A stretch of DNA of 64,000 nucleotides. Source: an uncultured Sutterella sp. Its GTDB lineage: Bacteria > Pseudomonadota > Gammaproteobacteria > Burkholderiales > Burkholderiaceae_F. Shown here piece after piece: positions 31,853 through 40,459 of this stretch. Under the pieces are notes generated by a model. The model saw nothing but the letters and a program-made list of their open reading frames with translations. It had not been told where the DNA came from and ran no database searches. The stretch spans positions 20,641 to 84,640 of the forward strand of contig CASDQM010000026.1 of NCBI GenBank assembly GCA_949282745.1. The letters are read 5' to 3'. The number at the start of each line of letters is the position of its first letter. Position 1 is the stretch's first letter. A program made the translations under genes and the position numbers.

Positions 31853-33538
31853 TCAGAGAACGAAGTACTCAAGCTGCTCGGCGGCGGAGCCGAGCGCCAT
31901 GAGCGGGAGGTAGGTGAGCGCCCCGAAGAGCAGGATCACGCAGGCGAGGAAGACCGCAAAGAGCGGACCGCTCGTCACGAGCGACCCCTTCGAGTGGGGC
32001 GTGCGGCGCTCGAGCCCCACGTCGCCCGCGAGCGCGAGAAGAAAGCCGAGCGACCCCGCGCGGCCCGCGAGCATGGCGATCCCGAGGCCGATTTCAAAGA
32101 AGGGCGAACTCGTGTCGAGCCCCGCCATGGCGGAGCCGCTGTTGCTTGCGACCGACGACCAGGCGTAGAGGATTTCCGTGTAGCCGTGCGCGCCGGGATT
32201 CGCGACCGCCTCCTGCGCGATCGGCATGAGAAGCGTGACGATGAGACCCGTGAGCGCGACCACCGGCACGACGAGCGTCGCGAGGGCGGCGAGCTTGATC
32301 GAAGAAACGCCGAGACGTTTTCCGAGGTACTCCGGCGCGCGCCCGATCATGAGGCCCGCAATGAAGACGGCGAGGACCACGTAGACGGCAAGCGAAATGA
32401 AGCCCGCTCCGGCCGATCCGAAGACCCCGCCCGTGAGCATGAGAAGAAGGAGCACCATCCCCGCGCCCGGGGCGAGCGTGTCGAGAAGATTGTTGACGGC
32501 CCCCGTGCCGCTTGCGATCGACGTCACCGTAAAGAGCGCCGTGTGCGCCAGGCCGAAGCGCGAGTCCTTCCCTTCCGTCATGAAGCCTCGGGCGTCAATG
32601 CCGTATTGGGCGAGGAAATTGCCCGCGGTGATCTCGTCGTGCACGAAGGAAAAGAGCGCGATCGCAAAGACGATCCACATCGCCCAGAGAAGGCTTCGGC
32701 CCTCGCGGGCGTCGCCCGTGAGCTTCGCGAAGGTGTGCACGAGCGCCACGGGAATCGCGAGCATCCCGACCGAGGCGGCGAAGTTGACGCCCGCCGACGG
32801 GCTCGCAAGGGGATGCGCCGAATTCGCGCCGAAAAGCCCCGCGCCGATCGTGCCGATCGTCTTGACGGCCTCGCTCGAGGCGGCGGGACCGATCAACTGC
32901 GACGCCTCGCGTCCTACGGCGTTGACGACTTCGACCGAACCGATCCAGGCCTGCGGCACGCCCATCAGAAGAAGAAAGAGCGCGTAGAGCGTGCAAAGCG
33001 GAAAGAGGACCCAGAGGAGAATGCGAAGGAGGTCCACCCAGAAGTTTCCGAGAACGTTCGTGGCCGACAGCGCGAAGCCCCGCATGACGACGAAGGCGAC
33101 GGCGATGCCGCTTGCGGTCGAGACGAACTGCGCGACGCCGATCCCGATCGCCTGCGAGAAAAGCGAAAGCGTCGTCTCGGGGGAATAGGCCTGCCAGGCC
33201 GTTCCGGAAATGAAGGAGGCCGCCGTGTGCAGGGCCGTCACGAAGGGGACGCCCGGGAGTCCGTCGGGATTGCCCGGCAGATGCCCCTGAAGAAGGAGCA
33301 CCGCCACAAGAAAGACGTAGGCGAGAACGTGAAAGAGAAGGACCGAGAGCGCGTAGTCGCGCCAGTTTTCCTGCGCGTCGGGGCGAAGGCCGAAGGCCTT
33401 CAAAAGCCAGCGGTCGGCCGTTGCGACGCAGGCGGGCGCACGCCCCTGGGCGAGCGGCAGAAACCAGAGTCCCAAGGGCCTTCCAATGATCGCGAGCGCG
33501 AGGACGAAGAGTGTGAAGAGTTCAAGCGTGTCGAGCAT
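31853..33538 (-). CDS. kdpA: Potassium-transporting ATPase channel-like subunit KdpA, divergent pore motifs
   Basis: A 561-residue membrane protein with ten or so helices, related to K+ channels, which binds and translocates K+ in the KdpFABC complex. AVFIAGLMIGRAPEYLGK (about 390-407) and LLWAMW (283-288) confirm the family. The four selectivity-filter regions are unusual: SGTAWQ (111-116) where TNTNWQ is common; GTIGAGLFGANSAHP (229-243) where GTNGGGFFNANS.HP is nearly invariant; SGTGAVN (343-349) for SCGAV; and SNSGSAMAG (465-473) for NNNGSAFAG. The core glycines persist. Altered affinity or selectivity is an inference. It is preceded by a 25-residue kdpF. Confidence 0.94.
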   Translation of the reverse strand: MLDTLELFTLFVLALAIIGRPLGLWFLPLAQGRAPACVATADRWLLKAFGLRPDAQENWRDYALSVLLFHVLAYVFLVAVLLLQGHLPGNPDGLPGVPFVTALHTAASFISGTAWQAYSPETTLSLFSQAIGIGVAQFVSTASGIAVAFVVMRGFALSATNVLGNFWVDLLRILLWVLFPLCTLYALFLLLMGVPQAWIGSVEVVNAVGREASQLIGPAASSEAVKTIGTIGAGLFGANSAHPLASPSAGVNFAASVGMLAIPVALVHTFAKLTGDAREGRSLLWAMWIVFAIALFSFVHDEITAGNFLAQYGIDARGFMTEGKDSRFGLAHTALFTVTSIASGTGAVNNLLDTLAPGAGMVLLLLMLTGGVFGSAGAGFISLAVYVVLAVFIAGLMIGRAPEYLGKRLGVSSIKLAALATLVVPVVALTGLIVTLLMPIAQEAVANPGAHGYTEILYAWSSVASNSGSAMAGLDTSSPFFEIGLGIAMLAGRAGSLGFLLALAGDVGLERRTPHSKGSLVTSGPLFAVFLACVILLFGALTYLPLMALGSAAEQLEYFVL

Positions 33539-33558
33539 AAACCGTTACCGCAGAGGCC

Positions 33559-33636
33559 TCAGGCACGCCACAGTTCGTAGAACAGACGAAGGAGCAAAAC
33601 GAGCACCGCCGCGAAAAAGAAAAGCGTATCGATCAC
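33559..33636 (-). CDS. kdpF: Small KdpF-like subunit
   Basis: A 25-residue single-helix peptide, VIDTLFFFAAVLVLLLRLFY followed by ELWRA, starting at a GTG (33636) with GGGGAG eight to nine bases upstream. KdpF peptides of about 29 residues stabilise the KdpFABC complex in the membrane. Position (20 bases before kdpA, same strand), size and hydrophobicity fit. The sequence is too short for independent proof. Confidence 0.75.
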   Translation of the reverse strand: MIDTLFFFAAVLVLLLRLFYELWRA

Positions 33637-33804
33637 TCGAGACGACTCCCCGTAGAAAAACCAAAACGCATGAGAAAGCGGGTGCCCGGATGAGCACCCG
33701 AAAATTTCCCCACATGTTAGCCCATCGGGAGGATCTCGGGGCGTTCGGATCGTGTCCGACTTCTCGGGCCGCCAAACAAATCGAAAATTTCTTTTCACGG
33801 ACCC

Positions 33805-33833
33805 TTGACAAACTTTTCAAATTTCGGTATAGT
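33805..33833 (+). promoter_or_regulatory. Strong sigma-70 promoter of the tRNA-Arg pair
   Basis: TTGACA (33805-33810) and TATAGT (33828-33833) are exactly 17 bases apart, 22 bases before the first tRNA-Arg. Confidence 0.9.
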
Positions 33834-33854
33834 TCACGTCCTGCACTTCAGAAC

Positions 33855-33931
33855 GCGGCTGTAGCTCAGTTGGATAGAGTATCTGGCTACGAACCAGAGG
33901 GTCGTGGGTTCGAATCCTGCCAGCCGCGCCA
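33855..33931 (+). tRNA. tRNA-Arg (anticodon ACG), copy 1
   Basis: A 77-base cloverleaf with acceptor GCGGCTG/CAGCCGC, anticodon loop CTACGAA, T-loop TTCGAAT and encoded CCA. It reads CGT and, after A34-to-inosine, CGC, the main Arg codons of the window. Confidence 0.97.
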
Positions 33932-33961
33932 TTTGATCTGCAGAACAATTTGTGAAAATGC

Positions 33962-34038
33962 GCGGCTGTAGCTCAGTTGGATAGAGTATCTGGCTACGAA
34001 CCAGAGGGTCGTGGGTTCGAATCCTGCCAGCCGCGCCA
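33962..34038 (+). tRNA. tRNA-Arg (anticodon ACG), copy 2
   Basis: Identical to the copy at 33855-33931, 30 bases downstream and co-transcribed from the same promoter. CCA is encoded. Confidence 0.97.
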
Positions 34039-34056
34039 CTTTTCCACAGGAAGGAA

Positions 34057-34086
34057 GCTCGTCTCGAAAGAGATCGGGCTTTTTTT
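34057..34086 (+). terminator. Intrinsic terminator after the tRNA-Arg pair
   Basis: GCTCG-T-CTC pairs with GAGA-T-CGGGC around a GAAA loop, followed by seven T. Confidence 0.85.
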
Positions 34087-34366
34087 GTTGCCTGAAGAAT
34101 TCTTTCCTTTCTCCTCTCCCCCTTCTTCTTGCGAAGTTATCCACAGATTTCGACAAGGATTTTTCCCGAAATTTTCGATTTGCACATTTTTGCATCAATT
34201 CGGGTTTTCCTTGGTGCGAGAGGGCATTTGCCGAACGCCGAGGCTAAGATGTTTATCTTACCCACAAATTCTGTGGATAAATCGGCGGACAACCTGCCCT
34301 CCCCGCCTGTGGACAACTTTCTTCCTCCGTCTCAAACCCCTTCTCGGAGGGCGCATTGCCGACAGC

Positions 34367-34404
34367 AAAAGGCCGCGCCCGGGTTATCCACCGAAGGCGC
34401 GGCC
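34367..34404 (-). terminator. Intrinsic terminator of the thyA-folA operon
   Basis: On the minus strand GGCCGCGCC pairs with GGCGCGGCC and is followed by TTTTGC, 22 bases beyond the folA stop. Its loop contains a TTATCCACC sequence. Confidence 0.8.
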
Positions 34405-34426
34405 GCGTTGTTTTCCACAACTTGCC

Positions 34427-34930
34427 TCACTTGGCGAGGTCTTTGCGCGTGAACTTCTTGAAGCGGACAGTGAAGTCCCGTTTTTCGTCGGGCGGGAGTT
34501 CCGAGAGAAGTTCGTCCGTCCACCCCGAGCGATCGAAATCGGGGAAGGTCGTGTCGCCCTCGAAGTCCCGGTCCATTTCCGTGATCCAGAGAACGTCGGC
34601 TTCGGGAAGCGTTTCCCGATAGAGCTCGCCCCCGCCGATCACCATGAGACGGGGTGCGTCGGCGAGAAGCGCCTTCGCCGCCGCCCAGTCGTGGACGACT
34701 TCGACGCCCTCGTGCCGCCAGTCGCCGCGGCGCGTCAGCACCACGTTTCGGCGCCCCGGGAGGGGACGCCCGATCGACTCGAAGGTTTTGCGGCCCATGA
34801 CGACGGGAAGGCCCATCGTCACGGTCTTGAAGTGACGGAAATCTTCCGGCACGTGCCAGAGCATTTTGTTCTGTCCGCCGATCACGCCGTTTCGCGCGAC
34901 GGCCACGATGAGTTCCACGGACTGCGTCAT
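34427..34930 (-). CDS. folA: Dihydrofolate reductase
   Basis: A 167-residue NADPH-dependent enzyme regenerating tetrahydrofolate, which thymidylate synthase consumes. [29 protein letters not shown] (quoted by its parts NGVIGG and MLWHVPEDF) covers the substrate site, with Glu replacing the usual Asp in [27 protein letters not shown] holds the NADPH-binding loop, and VIGGGELY near residue 97 the glycine pair. Met replaces the usual Leu/Pro before W. It overlaps the 3' end of thyA by four bases. Confidence 0.96.
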   Translation of the reverse strand: MTQSVELIVAVARNGVIGGQNKMLWHVPEDFRHFKTVTMGLPVVMGRKTFESIGRPLPGRRNVVLTRRGDWRHEGVEVVHDWAAAKALLADAPRLMVIGGGELYRETLPEADVLWITEMDRDFEGDTTFPDFDRSGWTDELLSELPPDEKRDFTVRFKKFTRKDLAK

Positions 34931-35727
34931 ACCGAAACGACTCCCTTGATGTGGGGGTGCGGATCGTAGCCGACGATTTCGAAGTCCTCAAAACGGTAGT
35001 CGAAGATCGACTCGGGACGGCGGTGAATGACGAGCTTCGGATAGGGACGCGGCTCGCGGGAGAGCTGGAGCTCCACCTGTTCGAAGTGGTTCTTGTAGAT
35101 GTGGCAGTCCCCGCCCGTCCAGACGAAGTCGCCGGGCTCGAGGTCGCACTGCTGCGCGACCATGTGCGTCAGAAGCGAGTACGAAGCGATGTTGAAGGGG
35201 ACGCCCAAGAAAATGTCGCAGCTTCGCTGATAGAGCTGACACGAGAGACGCCCGCCCGCCACGTAGAACTGCATGAGGAGGTGGCAGGGAGGAAGCGCCA
35301 TCTTCGGCACTTCGGCGACGTTCCAGGCCGAGACGATGAGGCGGCGCGAATCCGGGTTGCGCTTGATTTCGTCGATGAGGTTCGAAATCTGATCGACCGT
35401 CTCGCCGTCGGCGCCGCGCCAGCTGCGCCACTGCACGCCGTAGACGGGACCGAGGTCGCCGTTTTCGTCGGCCCACTCGTCCCAGATGCGAACGCCGTTT
35501 TCCTTGAGGTAGGCGATGTTGGAGTCGCCCTTCAGGAACCAGAGGAGTTCATGAATGATCGAGCGAAGATGCAGTTTCTTCGTCGTGACGAGCGGAAAGC
35601 CTTCCGCCAGATTGAAGCGCATTTGGTAGCCGAACACGGAGCGGGTGCCGGTACCCGTGCGGTCGGCTTTGTCGACCCCGTGCTCGTATACGTAGCGCAT
35701 CAGGGTCTCGTACTGATTGGAGACCAT
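34927..35727 (-). CDS. thyA: Thymidylate synthase
   Basis: A 266-residue enzyme methylating dUMP to dTMP with methylene-tetrahydrofolate. [17 protein letters not shown] near the N-terminus, the catalytic Cys in [13 protein letters not shown] (about residue 147) and [20 protein letters not shown] (about 162-181) are canonical. It is the shorter, 264-residue E. coli-type. It precedes folA in a coupled two-gene operon, which makes functional sense because ThyA produces dihydrofolate. The ATG at 35727 has AGGAAAT before it. Confidence 0.98.
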   Translation of the reverse strand: MVSNQYETLMRYVYEHGVDKADRTGTGTRSVFGYQMRFNLAEGFPLVTTKKLHLRSIIHELLWFLKGDSNIAYLKENGVRIWDEWADENGDLGPVYGVQWRSWRGADGETVDQISNLIDEIKRNPDSRRLIVSAWNVAEVPKMALPPCHLLMQFYVAGGRLSCQLYQRSCDIFLGVPFNIASYSLLTHMVAQQCDLEPGDFVWTGGDCHIYKNHFEQVELQLSREPRPYPKLVIHRRPESIFDYRFEDFEIVGYDPHPHIKGVVSV

Positions 35728-35812
35728 GGAAGAATTTCCTGAAAAAAGCTAAAGATTTGACATTGTAGCCCACGGCCGACCGAATCCGAACGGCCCTTTT
35801 TCCCCGTCGCAG

Positions 35813-35848
35813 AAAAAACGGGCCGCCGCCCGAAGGCATGCGGCCCGT
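35813..35848 (-). terminator. Intrinsic terminator of pyrD
   Basis: On the minus strand ACGGGCCGC pairs with GCGGCCCGT, followed by six T. It lies 26 bases beyond the pyrD stop. Confidence 0.88.
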
Positions 35849-35873
35849 CCGTGTCGGGGAATTCGCTTGGGGC

Positions 35874-36908
35874 TCAGCCTCGGCGGCCGATCGCTTCGGC
35901 GCAGGCGGCGATGAGGGCGGGACCCGAATAGATGAAGCCCGTGTAGAGCTGCACGAGGGAAGCCCCTGCCTCCATCTTCGCGACGGCGTCTTCGGCCGTC
36001 ATGACGCCGCCCACGGCGATGATGGGCAGTTCGCCCTTGAGGTGGTCGGCCAGAATGCGGACCACTTCGGTCGAACGCTCAAAGAGGGGCTTCCCGGAAA
36101 GACCGCCGGGGTTTTGGCTCTTCTCGAGGTGTTCGACGCCCTTGCGGGACACCGTGGTGTTCGTCGCCGTCACGGCGTCCATTTCGTAGCGGACGAAAAG
36201 GTCCGCCACGCGCTTCAGAGTTTCGTCGGCGAGATCGGGACCGATCTTGATCGTGATCGGCACGCGGCGCCCGAGTCGGTCGGCCTGACGGTCACGCTCG
36301 GTGGCAATGCCGGCGACGAGCGGCTCGAGGGCGTCGGCTTCCTGCAGACGGGTGAGGCCCGGGGTGTTCGGGCAGGAAATGTCGATCGCGAGATAGTCGG
36401 CGTGTTCGGTGAGCTTCTGCATGCACTCGACGTAGTCGGGCAGAGCGTCGGCGACGGCCGTGGAATTTTGCTTCCCGATGTTGATCCCGACGATCCCGCC
36501 CTTGGCGCGGTAAGCCTTGGCGCTCGCAAGGTTCACAATCGCCTGGTCGGCGCCGCAGTTGTTGAAGCCCATGTGGTTGACGATCCCCTGGGCGGGAATC
36601 AGACGCCAGCAGCGGGGCTTGGGATTGCCCGCCTGCGGACGCGGCGTGATCGTGCCGATTTCGATGTGGCCGAAGCCGAGGCTTCCGAGCGACGACACGT
36701 GGGCCGCGGTCTTGTCCATCCCGGCGGCCAGGCCCACGGCGTTGGGGAAGCGAAGTCCCATCACCTCGACGGGGTGCGAGACGGGCGCGGGGCAGACGAG
36801 GCGCGTCGCGCGCACGGCGGCCGCCCAGTCGATGTTGTTCATGATGAGGGCGTGAGCCGTTTCGGGGTCGAGTCGGAAAAGAAAACTGCGGATGAGGGAG
36901 TAAAGCAT
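35874..36908 (-). CDS. pyrD: Dihydroorotate dehydrogenase (quinone), class 2
   Basis: A 344-residue membrane-associated flavoprotein passing electrons from dihydroorotate to quinone in pyrimidine synthesis. The amphipathic N-terminus MLYSLIRSFLFRLDPETAH is that of the quinone-dependent class. NAVGLAAGMDKTA binds FMN; IDISCPNTPGL has the catalytic-region Ser/Cys; GGVMTAEDAVAKMEAGASLVQLYTGF (quoted by its ends GGVMTAEDA and LVQLYTGF) closes the barrel. I chose the ATG at 36908 because the family begins there. It is a single gene, divergent from the LOG-family gene. Confidence 0.96.
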   Translation of the reverse strand: MLYSLIRSFLFRLDPETAHALIMNNIDWAAAVRATRLVCPAPVSHPVEVMGLRFPNAVGLAAGMDKTAAHVSSLGSLGFGHIEIGTITPRPQAGNPKPRCWRLIPAQGIVNHMGFNNCGADQAIVNLASAKAYRAKGGIVGINIGKQNSTAVADALPDYVECMQKLTEHADYLAIDISCPNTPGLTRLQEADALEPLVAGIATERDRQADRLGRRVPITIKIGPDLADETLKRVADLFVRYEMDAVTATNTTVSRKGVEHLEKSQNPGGLSGKPLFERSTEVVRILADHLKGELPIIAVGGVMTAEDAVAKMEAGASLVQLYTGFIYSGPALIAACAEAIGRRG

Positions 36909-37069
36909 CGGGATCTCGAGTATCTTGTGATTTCTGTCTGTCGACGGCGCCCACCCCGGGAGTTTTCCCGGAGAATCGGGACGCCGCCCTGCATGCGGGA
37001 TGGAAGGATACAATTTCCCACCGCACTTTTGCGGAAAATTTCGCCTTTTGCCCTCTCTCTAGGAATCAC

Positions 37070-37627
37070 ATGTCGAAAAAACCGACTTTCTGCGTCTTCT
37101 GCGGCTCCCGACCGGGCCGCTCCCCGGAATACGAAGCGGCCGCCCGAGCCTTGGGCGGCGCGATCGCCCGACGCGGGTGCGACCTCGTCTTCGGCGGCGG
37201 CAACGGCGGCCTCATGGGCGTCGTCTCGCAAACGGCGCTCGCGGGCGGATCCTCCGTAACGGGCGTCATCCCGACCTTTCTGCTCGGGCGCGAAGCGCCC
37301 GCGGGAAACCTCACGAAGCTCGAACACTGCGAAAGCTTTGCCGAGCGCAAAGCGCGCATGGCGGAACTCTCCGACGGGTTCTTCGTGCTCCCGGGCGGCA
37401 TCGGGACTCTGGAGGAAGCCTTCGAAGTCCTGACGAACCTCTCGATCGACCGTACGAAAAAGCCGATCGGGTTCGTGAGCACCGGGAGCTACTACGATCC
37501 CCTCTTCCGAATGCTCGAGACGGCGCAGAAGGAAGGCTTTCTCGGCGAGGGCGCGCTCTCGCGCGTTCGGGTGAACGAAGACCCCGAAGCGCTTTTGGAC
37601 GAGCTTCTCGAACTGCTCAACGGCTGA
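37070..37627 (+). CDS. LOG family protein, cytokinin riboside 5'-monophosphate phosphoribohydrolase-like
   Basis: A 185-residue Rossmann-fold protein. The diagnostic motifs GGGNGGLMG (about residues 43-51) and PGGIGTLEE (about 107-115) are both present, together with ERKARM. Family members hydrolyse nucleoside monophosphates to free base and ribose 5-phosphate; the cellular role in non-plant-associated bacteria is not settled. AGGAAT precedes the ATG. A bidirectional terminator separates it from cstA. Confidence 0.93.
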   Translation: MSKKPTFCVFCGSRPGRSPEYEAAARALGGAIARRGCDLVFGGGNGGLMGVVSQTALAGGSSVTGVIPTFLLGREAPAGNLTKLEHCESFAERKARMAELSDGFFVLPGGIGTLEEAFEVLTNLSIDRTKKPIGFVSTGSYYDPLFRMLETAQKEGFLGEGALSRVRVNEDPEALLDELLELLNG

Positions 37628-37658
37628 CGCAAAAAGCCTTTTTCGAGCGCCCAACAGA

Positions 37659-37696
37659 AAGCCGGAGCTCCCTCGCGGGAACTCCGGCTTCGTTTT
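37659..37696 (+). terminator. Terminator between convergent LOG gene and cstA
   Basis: AAGCCGGAG-C-TCCC (37659-37672) pairs with GGGA-A-CTCCGGCTT (37677-37690) with one mismatch, then CGTTTT. The reverse strand also has a short T run, so it may serve both genes. Confidence 0.8.
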
Positions 37697-37717
37697 GGGA
37701 AGAGAAGGATTCGCGCC

Positions 37718-39547
37718 TTATTCGGCAACGAGGACCTTCACTTCATCGCCGTATTCGTCCTTCACGGTAGTGTGGATGCCGAGCAGAACGATCCAGCGGC
37801 GGATGGTGCCGACGATCACGAAGAGCATCAGGAACATCACGAGCACCGAGAGAACGGCGAGCAGATACTGCCCGGCCGGGAGGTACTGGTTGACGACGAG
37901 CCAGATGCCGGCCCAGAACGTGATGATGGTCATCAGCACGCCCGGAACGCCCGTGATCCAGGCGTACTTCGTCTTGTTCATGCGAAGGATGACGGTGGTG
38001 CCGATCAGGAGCGTCACCGAAGCGAGCAGCTGGTTGCAGATGCCGAAGAGCGGCCAGATCGAACTGATGTCGCCCGAGTAGACGAGGTAGCCCCAGGCGC
38101 CCGTGAAGATGACGGACGTGATGATGATACCCGGCCACCATTCCTTGTCGGCGAACTTCGGCCAGACCTTGCCCATCATTTCCTGCAGGAAGAAGCGGCC
38201 CACGCGGGTGCCCGCGTCGACGGCCGTCAGGATGAAGACGGCTTCAAACATGATGGCGAAGTGGTACCAGTAGGCCATCAGGTTTTCCATGAAGGGGATC
38301 TTCGAGAAAATGTGCGCCATGCCGACGGCGAGCGACACGGAGCCGCCCGGACGGGACATCAGCGTTTCCTGAACCTGTTCTTCAAGGTGCGGGAGTTCGA
38401 CGACCTGCATGCCGAGCTGAGCGAACTTGTCGGCCGGAGCGTTGATCGCGAAGTAGTCGGCCGGGACGAGCACGCAGGCGGCGACCAAGGCCATCACGGC
38501 GACGAAGCCTTCCATGAGCATGGCGCCGTAACCGACGAAGAGAACGTCGCGTTCGTTGCTGATCATCTTCGGGGTCGTGCCCGTGCCGATCGTTGCGTGG
38601 AAGCCCGAGAGCGCGCCGCAGGCGATCGTGATGAAGATGAACGGAATCACCGGACCGCCCACGATCGGGCCGCCGCCCTTGACGAATTCCGTGAAGGCGG
38701 GCATCTGGAAGTGCGGCATCACGAAGGCGATGCCGAGCGCGAGCGCGGCGATCGTGCCGATCTTGAGGAAGGTCGAGAGGTAGTCGCGGGGAAGAAGGAG
38801 GAGCCAAACGGGGAGGACCGAGGCGATGAAGCCGTAGATCGGGATGATGAGGCTCATCGGCTTCTTGTCGATGTCAAGCCAGCCGAAATATTCGGGATGC
38901 GCCGCAACCCACGGCCCCGAGAGGATGCACAGGAAGAGGAGCACCACGCCGATCAGGCTCGCGCCCTTCACGTCGCCCTTGCGCCACACCTGCATGTAGA
39001 GACCCATGATCACGGCGATCGGGATCGTGCAGAAGACCGTGTAGGTCGACCAGAGCGAATTGTGCATGGCGTTCACGACCGCGATCGAAAGACCCGCGAG
39101 CGTGAGGCCGAGAATCGCGAGCACGGCCCAGGACGCCACGAAGCCCGTCGTCTTGTCGACTTCGGTCGAGGCGATGTAGGCGAGCGAACGGCCGCGATGG
39201 CGCACCGAGCAGAAGAGAACGACCATGTCGTGCACGCCGCCCGCGAGCACGCAGCCGATCAGAATCCAGAGAAGTCCGGGCATGTAGCCGAACTGCGCCG
39301 CAAGCACCGGCCCGAGGAGCGGGCCCGCTGCGGCGATGGCCGCAAAGTGGTGTCCGAAGAGGACGTACTTGTTGGTCGCCACGTAGTCCTGACCGTCGGC
39401 GTACTTGACGGCGGGGGTCTGACGGGCTTCATTGACGTTGAGCACTTTGCTTGCGATGAACAGACCGTAGAAACGGTAGGCGATCGCAAAGACGCACAGG
39501 GCGGCAAAGACAATGGTCAGCGCGTTAACGCCGGTTCCTGCCTCCAT
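37718..39547 (-). CDS. cstA: Carbon starvation protein A family, peptide/pyruvate transporter
   Basis: A 609-residue inner-membrane protein with about sixteen hydrophobic segments. CstA/BtsT proteins import pyruvate or peptides when carbon is scarce. ATNKYVLFGHHFAAIAAAGPLLGPVLAAQFGY (quoted by its parts FGHHFAAIAAAGPLLGP) near residues 58-85 and FHATIGTGTTPKMISNERD near 318-336 are the family landmarks, followed by HIFSKIPF. The ATG at 39547 has AGGAG nine bases upstream. No BtsSR-type two-component genes are nearby. Which of peptides or pyruvate is carried cannot be told from sequence. Confidence 0.94.
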   Translation of the reverse strand: MEAGTGVNALTIVFAALCVFAIAYRFYGLFIASKVLNVNEARQTPAVKYADGQDYVATNKYVLFGHHFAAIAAAGPLLGPVLAAQFGYMPGLLWILIGCVLAGGVHDMVVLFCSVRHRGRSLAYIASTEVDKTTGFVASWAVLAILGLTLAGLSIAVVNAMHNSLWSTYTVFCTIPIAVIMGLYMQVWRKGDVKGASLIGVVLLFLCILSGPWVAAHPEYFGWLDIDKKPMSLIIPIYGFIASVLPVWLLLLPRDYLSTFLKIGTIAALALGIAFVMPHFQMPAFTEFVKGGGPIVGGPVIPFIFITIACGALSGFHATIGTGTTPKMISNERDVLFVGYGAMLMEGFVAVMALVAACVLVPADYFAINAPADKFAQLGMQVVELPHLEEQVQETLMSRPGGSVSLAVGMAHIFSKIPFMENLMAYWYHFAIMFEAVFILTAVDAGTRVGRFFLQEMMGKVWPKFADKEWWPGIIITSVIFTGAWGYLVYSGDISSIWPLFGICNQLLASVTLLIGTTVILRMNKTKYAWITGVPGVLMTIITFWAGIWLVVNQYLPAGQYLLAVLSVLVMFLMLFVIVGTIRRWIVLLGIHTTVKDEYGDEVKVLVAE

Positions 39548-39594
39548 TTGCTTAACTCCTAGTGAAGGTTTGAGAGAGGGTCGGAACCCGACAC

Positions 39595-39634
39595 AAAAAA
39601 AGTGCGAGACCCATGAGGTTCCGCACTCTTTTTA
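39595..39634 (-). terminator. Bidirectional terminator between the 39.8-kb gene and cstA
   Basis: AGTGCGAGACC (39601-39611) pairs with GGTTCCGCACT (39617-39627), flanked by seven A on the left and CTTTTT on the right. On the minus strand it ends the upstream unknown gene before cstA. Confidence 0.8.
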
Positions 39635-39771
39635 GGATGTGGACGCTCCGACTCGGACAGTGTACCGATCGGAGCGCCGTTTGTCTTCATCCGTTTTCTT
39701 GAACGCCCCGCCAAATAGGGGGACATTCGGGAAAATCGGGACGCGTTTCGACTTTTATCAGCGCCCGTTCG

Positions 39772-40314
39772 TCAGACGATGTGAGCGTGCGCCTGCGCCT
39801 TGAAGATGAGAAAGGCCGTCGGAAGCGCGAGCGTGTCGCGAACGCCCGAAAAGACGCCCGACCAGGCCACCATGAGGTCGATGTATTCCTTCGGTTCGAG
39901 CTTGCGCCCGAGCATGGCTTCGTGCGTCTCGTGCGCCATGAGGACGTCGAGGTCCGCCTGGAACATCGCCACGGCGCGGCGGATCACTTCTTCGTCGGCG
40001 GTTTCGGCCGTGCCGACCTCTTCGCCGAAGACCTTGCGCAGGTGCGCGGCGAGCTTGGCGCCGACCCAGCCGTTGTCGACGAAGCGGCTCTTATCGGCCT
40101 TGCCCGCCAGAAGCGAGACGACGTCCTCGCGGAACTCTTCGCTCTGGGCCTTCACGGCCTTGGCGTCCGCGTGGTCGGGGGAATTGCGCTCGATCCAGGC
40201 GTTCTGCATGTATGCAATGCCGAGCTCCTCCAAGACGATGAAGACGTGGTCCTGATTGGTGAAGTCGGGCTGCAGAGCCGGAGCAAATTCCTGGTTCGGT
40301 TCCTGATGGGACAT
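39772..40314 (-). CDS. Protein of unknown function, 180 residues
   Basis: I do not recognise this family. The protein is soluble, acidic and predicted mostly helical, with no signal peptide, membrane segment or cysteine cluster. Notable stretches are HVFIVLEELGIAYMQNAWIE (about 23-42), DNGWVGAKLAAHLRKVFGEE (about 80-99) and MAHETHEAMLGRKLEPKEY (about 124-142), with a histidine pair spaced like a possible metal site. Codon use matches neighbouring housekeeping genes, so it is a real resident gene. It has its own terminator at 39595-39634 and stands alone next to tRNA-Ser. Confidence 0.85.
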   Translation of the reverse strand: MSHQEPNQEFAPALQPDFTNQDHVFIVLEELGIAYMQNAWIERNSPDHADAKAVKAQSEEFREDVVSLLAGKADKSRFVDNGWVGAKLAAHLRKVFGEEVGTAETADEEVIRRAVAMFQADLDVLMAHETHEAMLGRKLEPKEYIDLMVAWSGVFSGVRDTLALPTAFLIFKAQAHAHIV

Positions 40315-40384
40315 GGTTCTTTCGCGGTGAATCAGTGAGAGAAACGGAAAGTGTACACCAAGCGAAATTTTTTGAGAAGAACCC

Positions 40385-40413
40385 TTGCTTTTTTACGAAA
40401 GCTTAGGCATAAT
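40385..40413 (+). promoter_or_regulatory. Promoter of tRNA-Ser
   Basis: TTGCTT (40385-40390) and CATAAT (40408-40413) with a 17-base spacer, 46 bases before the tRNA. Confidence 0.75.
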
Positions 40414-40459
40414 ACGACTTCTCTTCTCGAGCGACCCTTCGGGGGCGCACCATCGAAAT

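Larger units (their letters stand above)
34040..34419. other. Cluster of DnaA-box-like 9-mers between convergent transcripts
   Basis: Perfect TTATCCACA boxes lie at 34137-34145 (plus) and 34272-34280 (minus). One-mismatch versions are TTTTCCACA 34040-34048, TTACCCACA 34258-34266, TTGTCCACA 34316-34308 (minus), TTATCCACC 34384-34392 and TTTTCCACA 34411-34419. The 34384 match lies in the loop of the folA terminator. A relatively AT-rich stretch (34146-34215) separates the two perfect boxes. The region lies between the 3' ends of tRNA-Arg and folA, so it is not a promoter. It could be a replication origin, a DnaA-titration site or a chance cluster. Confidence 0.6.

Noticed and set aside
26277-33580. 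Long plus-strand open frames opposite kdpD, kdpC, kdpB and kdpA
   Set aside because: Same artefact; the kdp genes are unambiguous on the minus strand with overlapping starts and stops.
33855-34038. Integration (attachment) site at the tRNA-Arg genes
   Set aside because: No integrase gene and no partial tRNA duplicate was found; the second copy is a full tRNA.
33887-34198. Protein frames through the tRNA-Arg genes containing LAGFEPTTLWF-like text
   Set aside because: These are translations of tRNA sequence, a frequent false ORF source.
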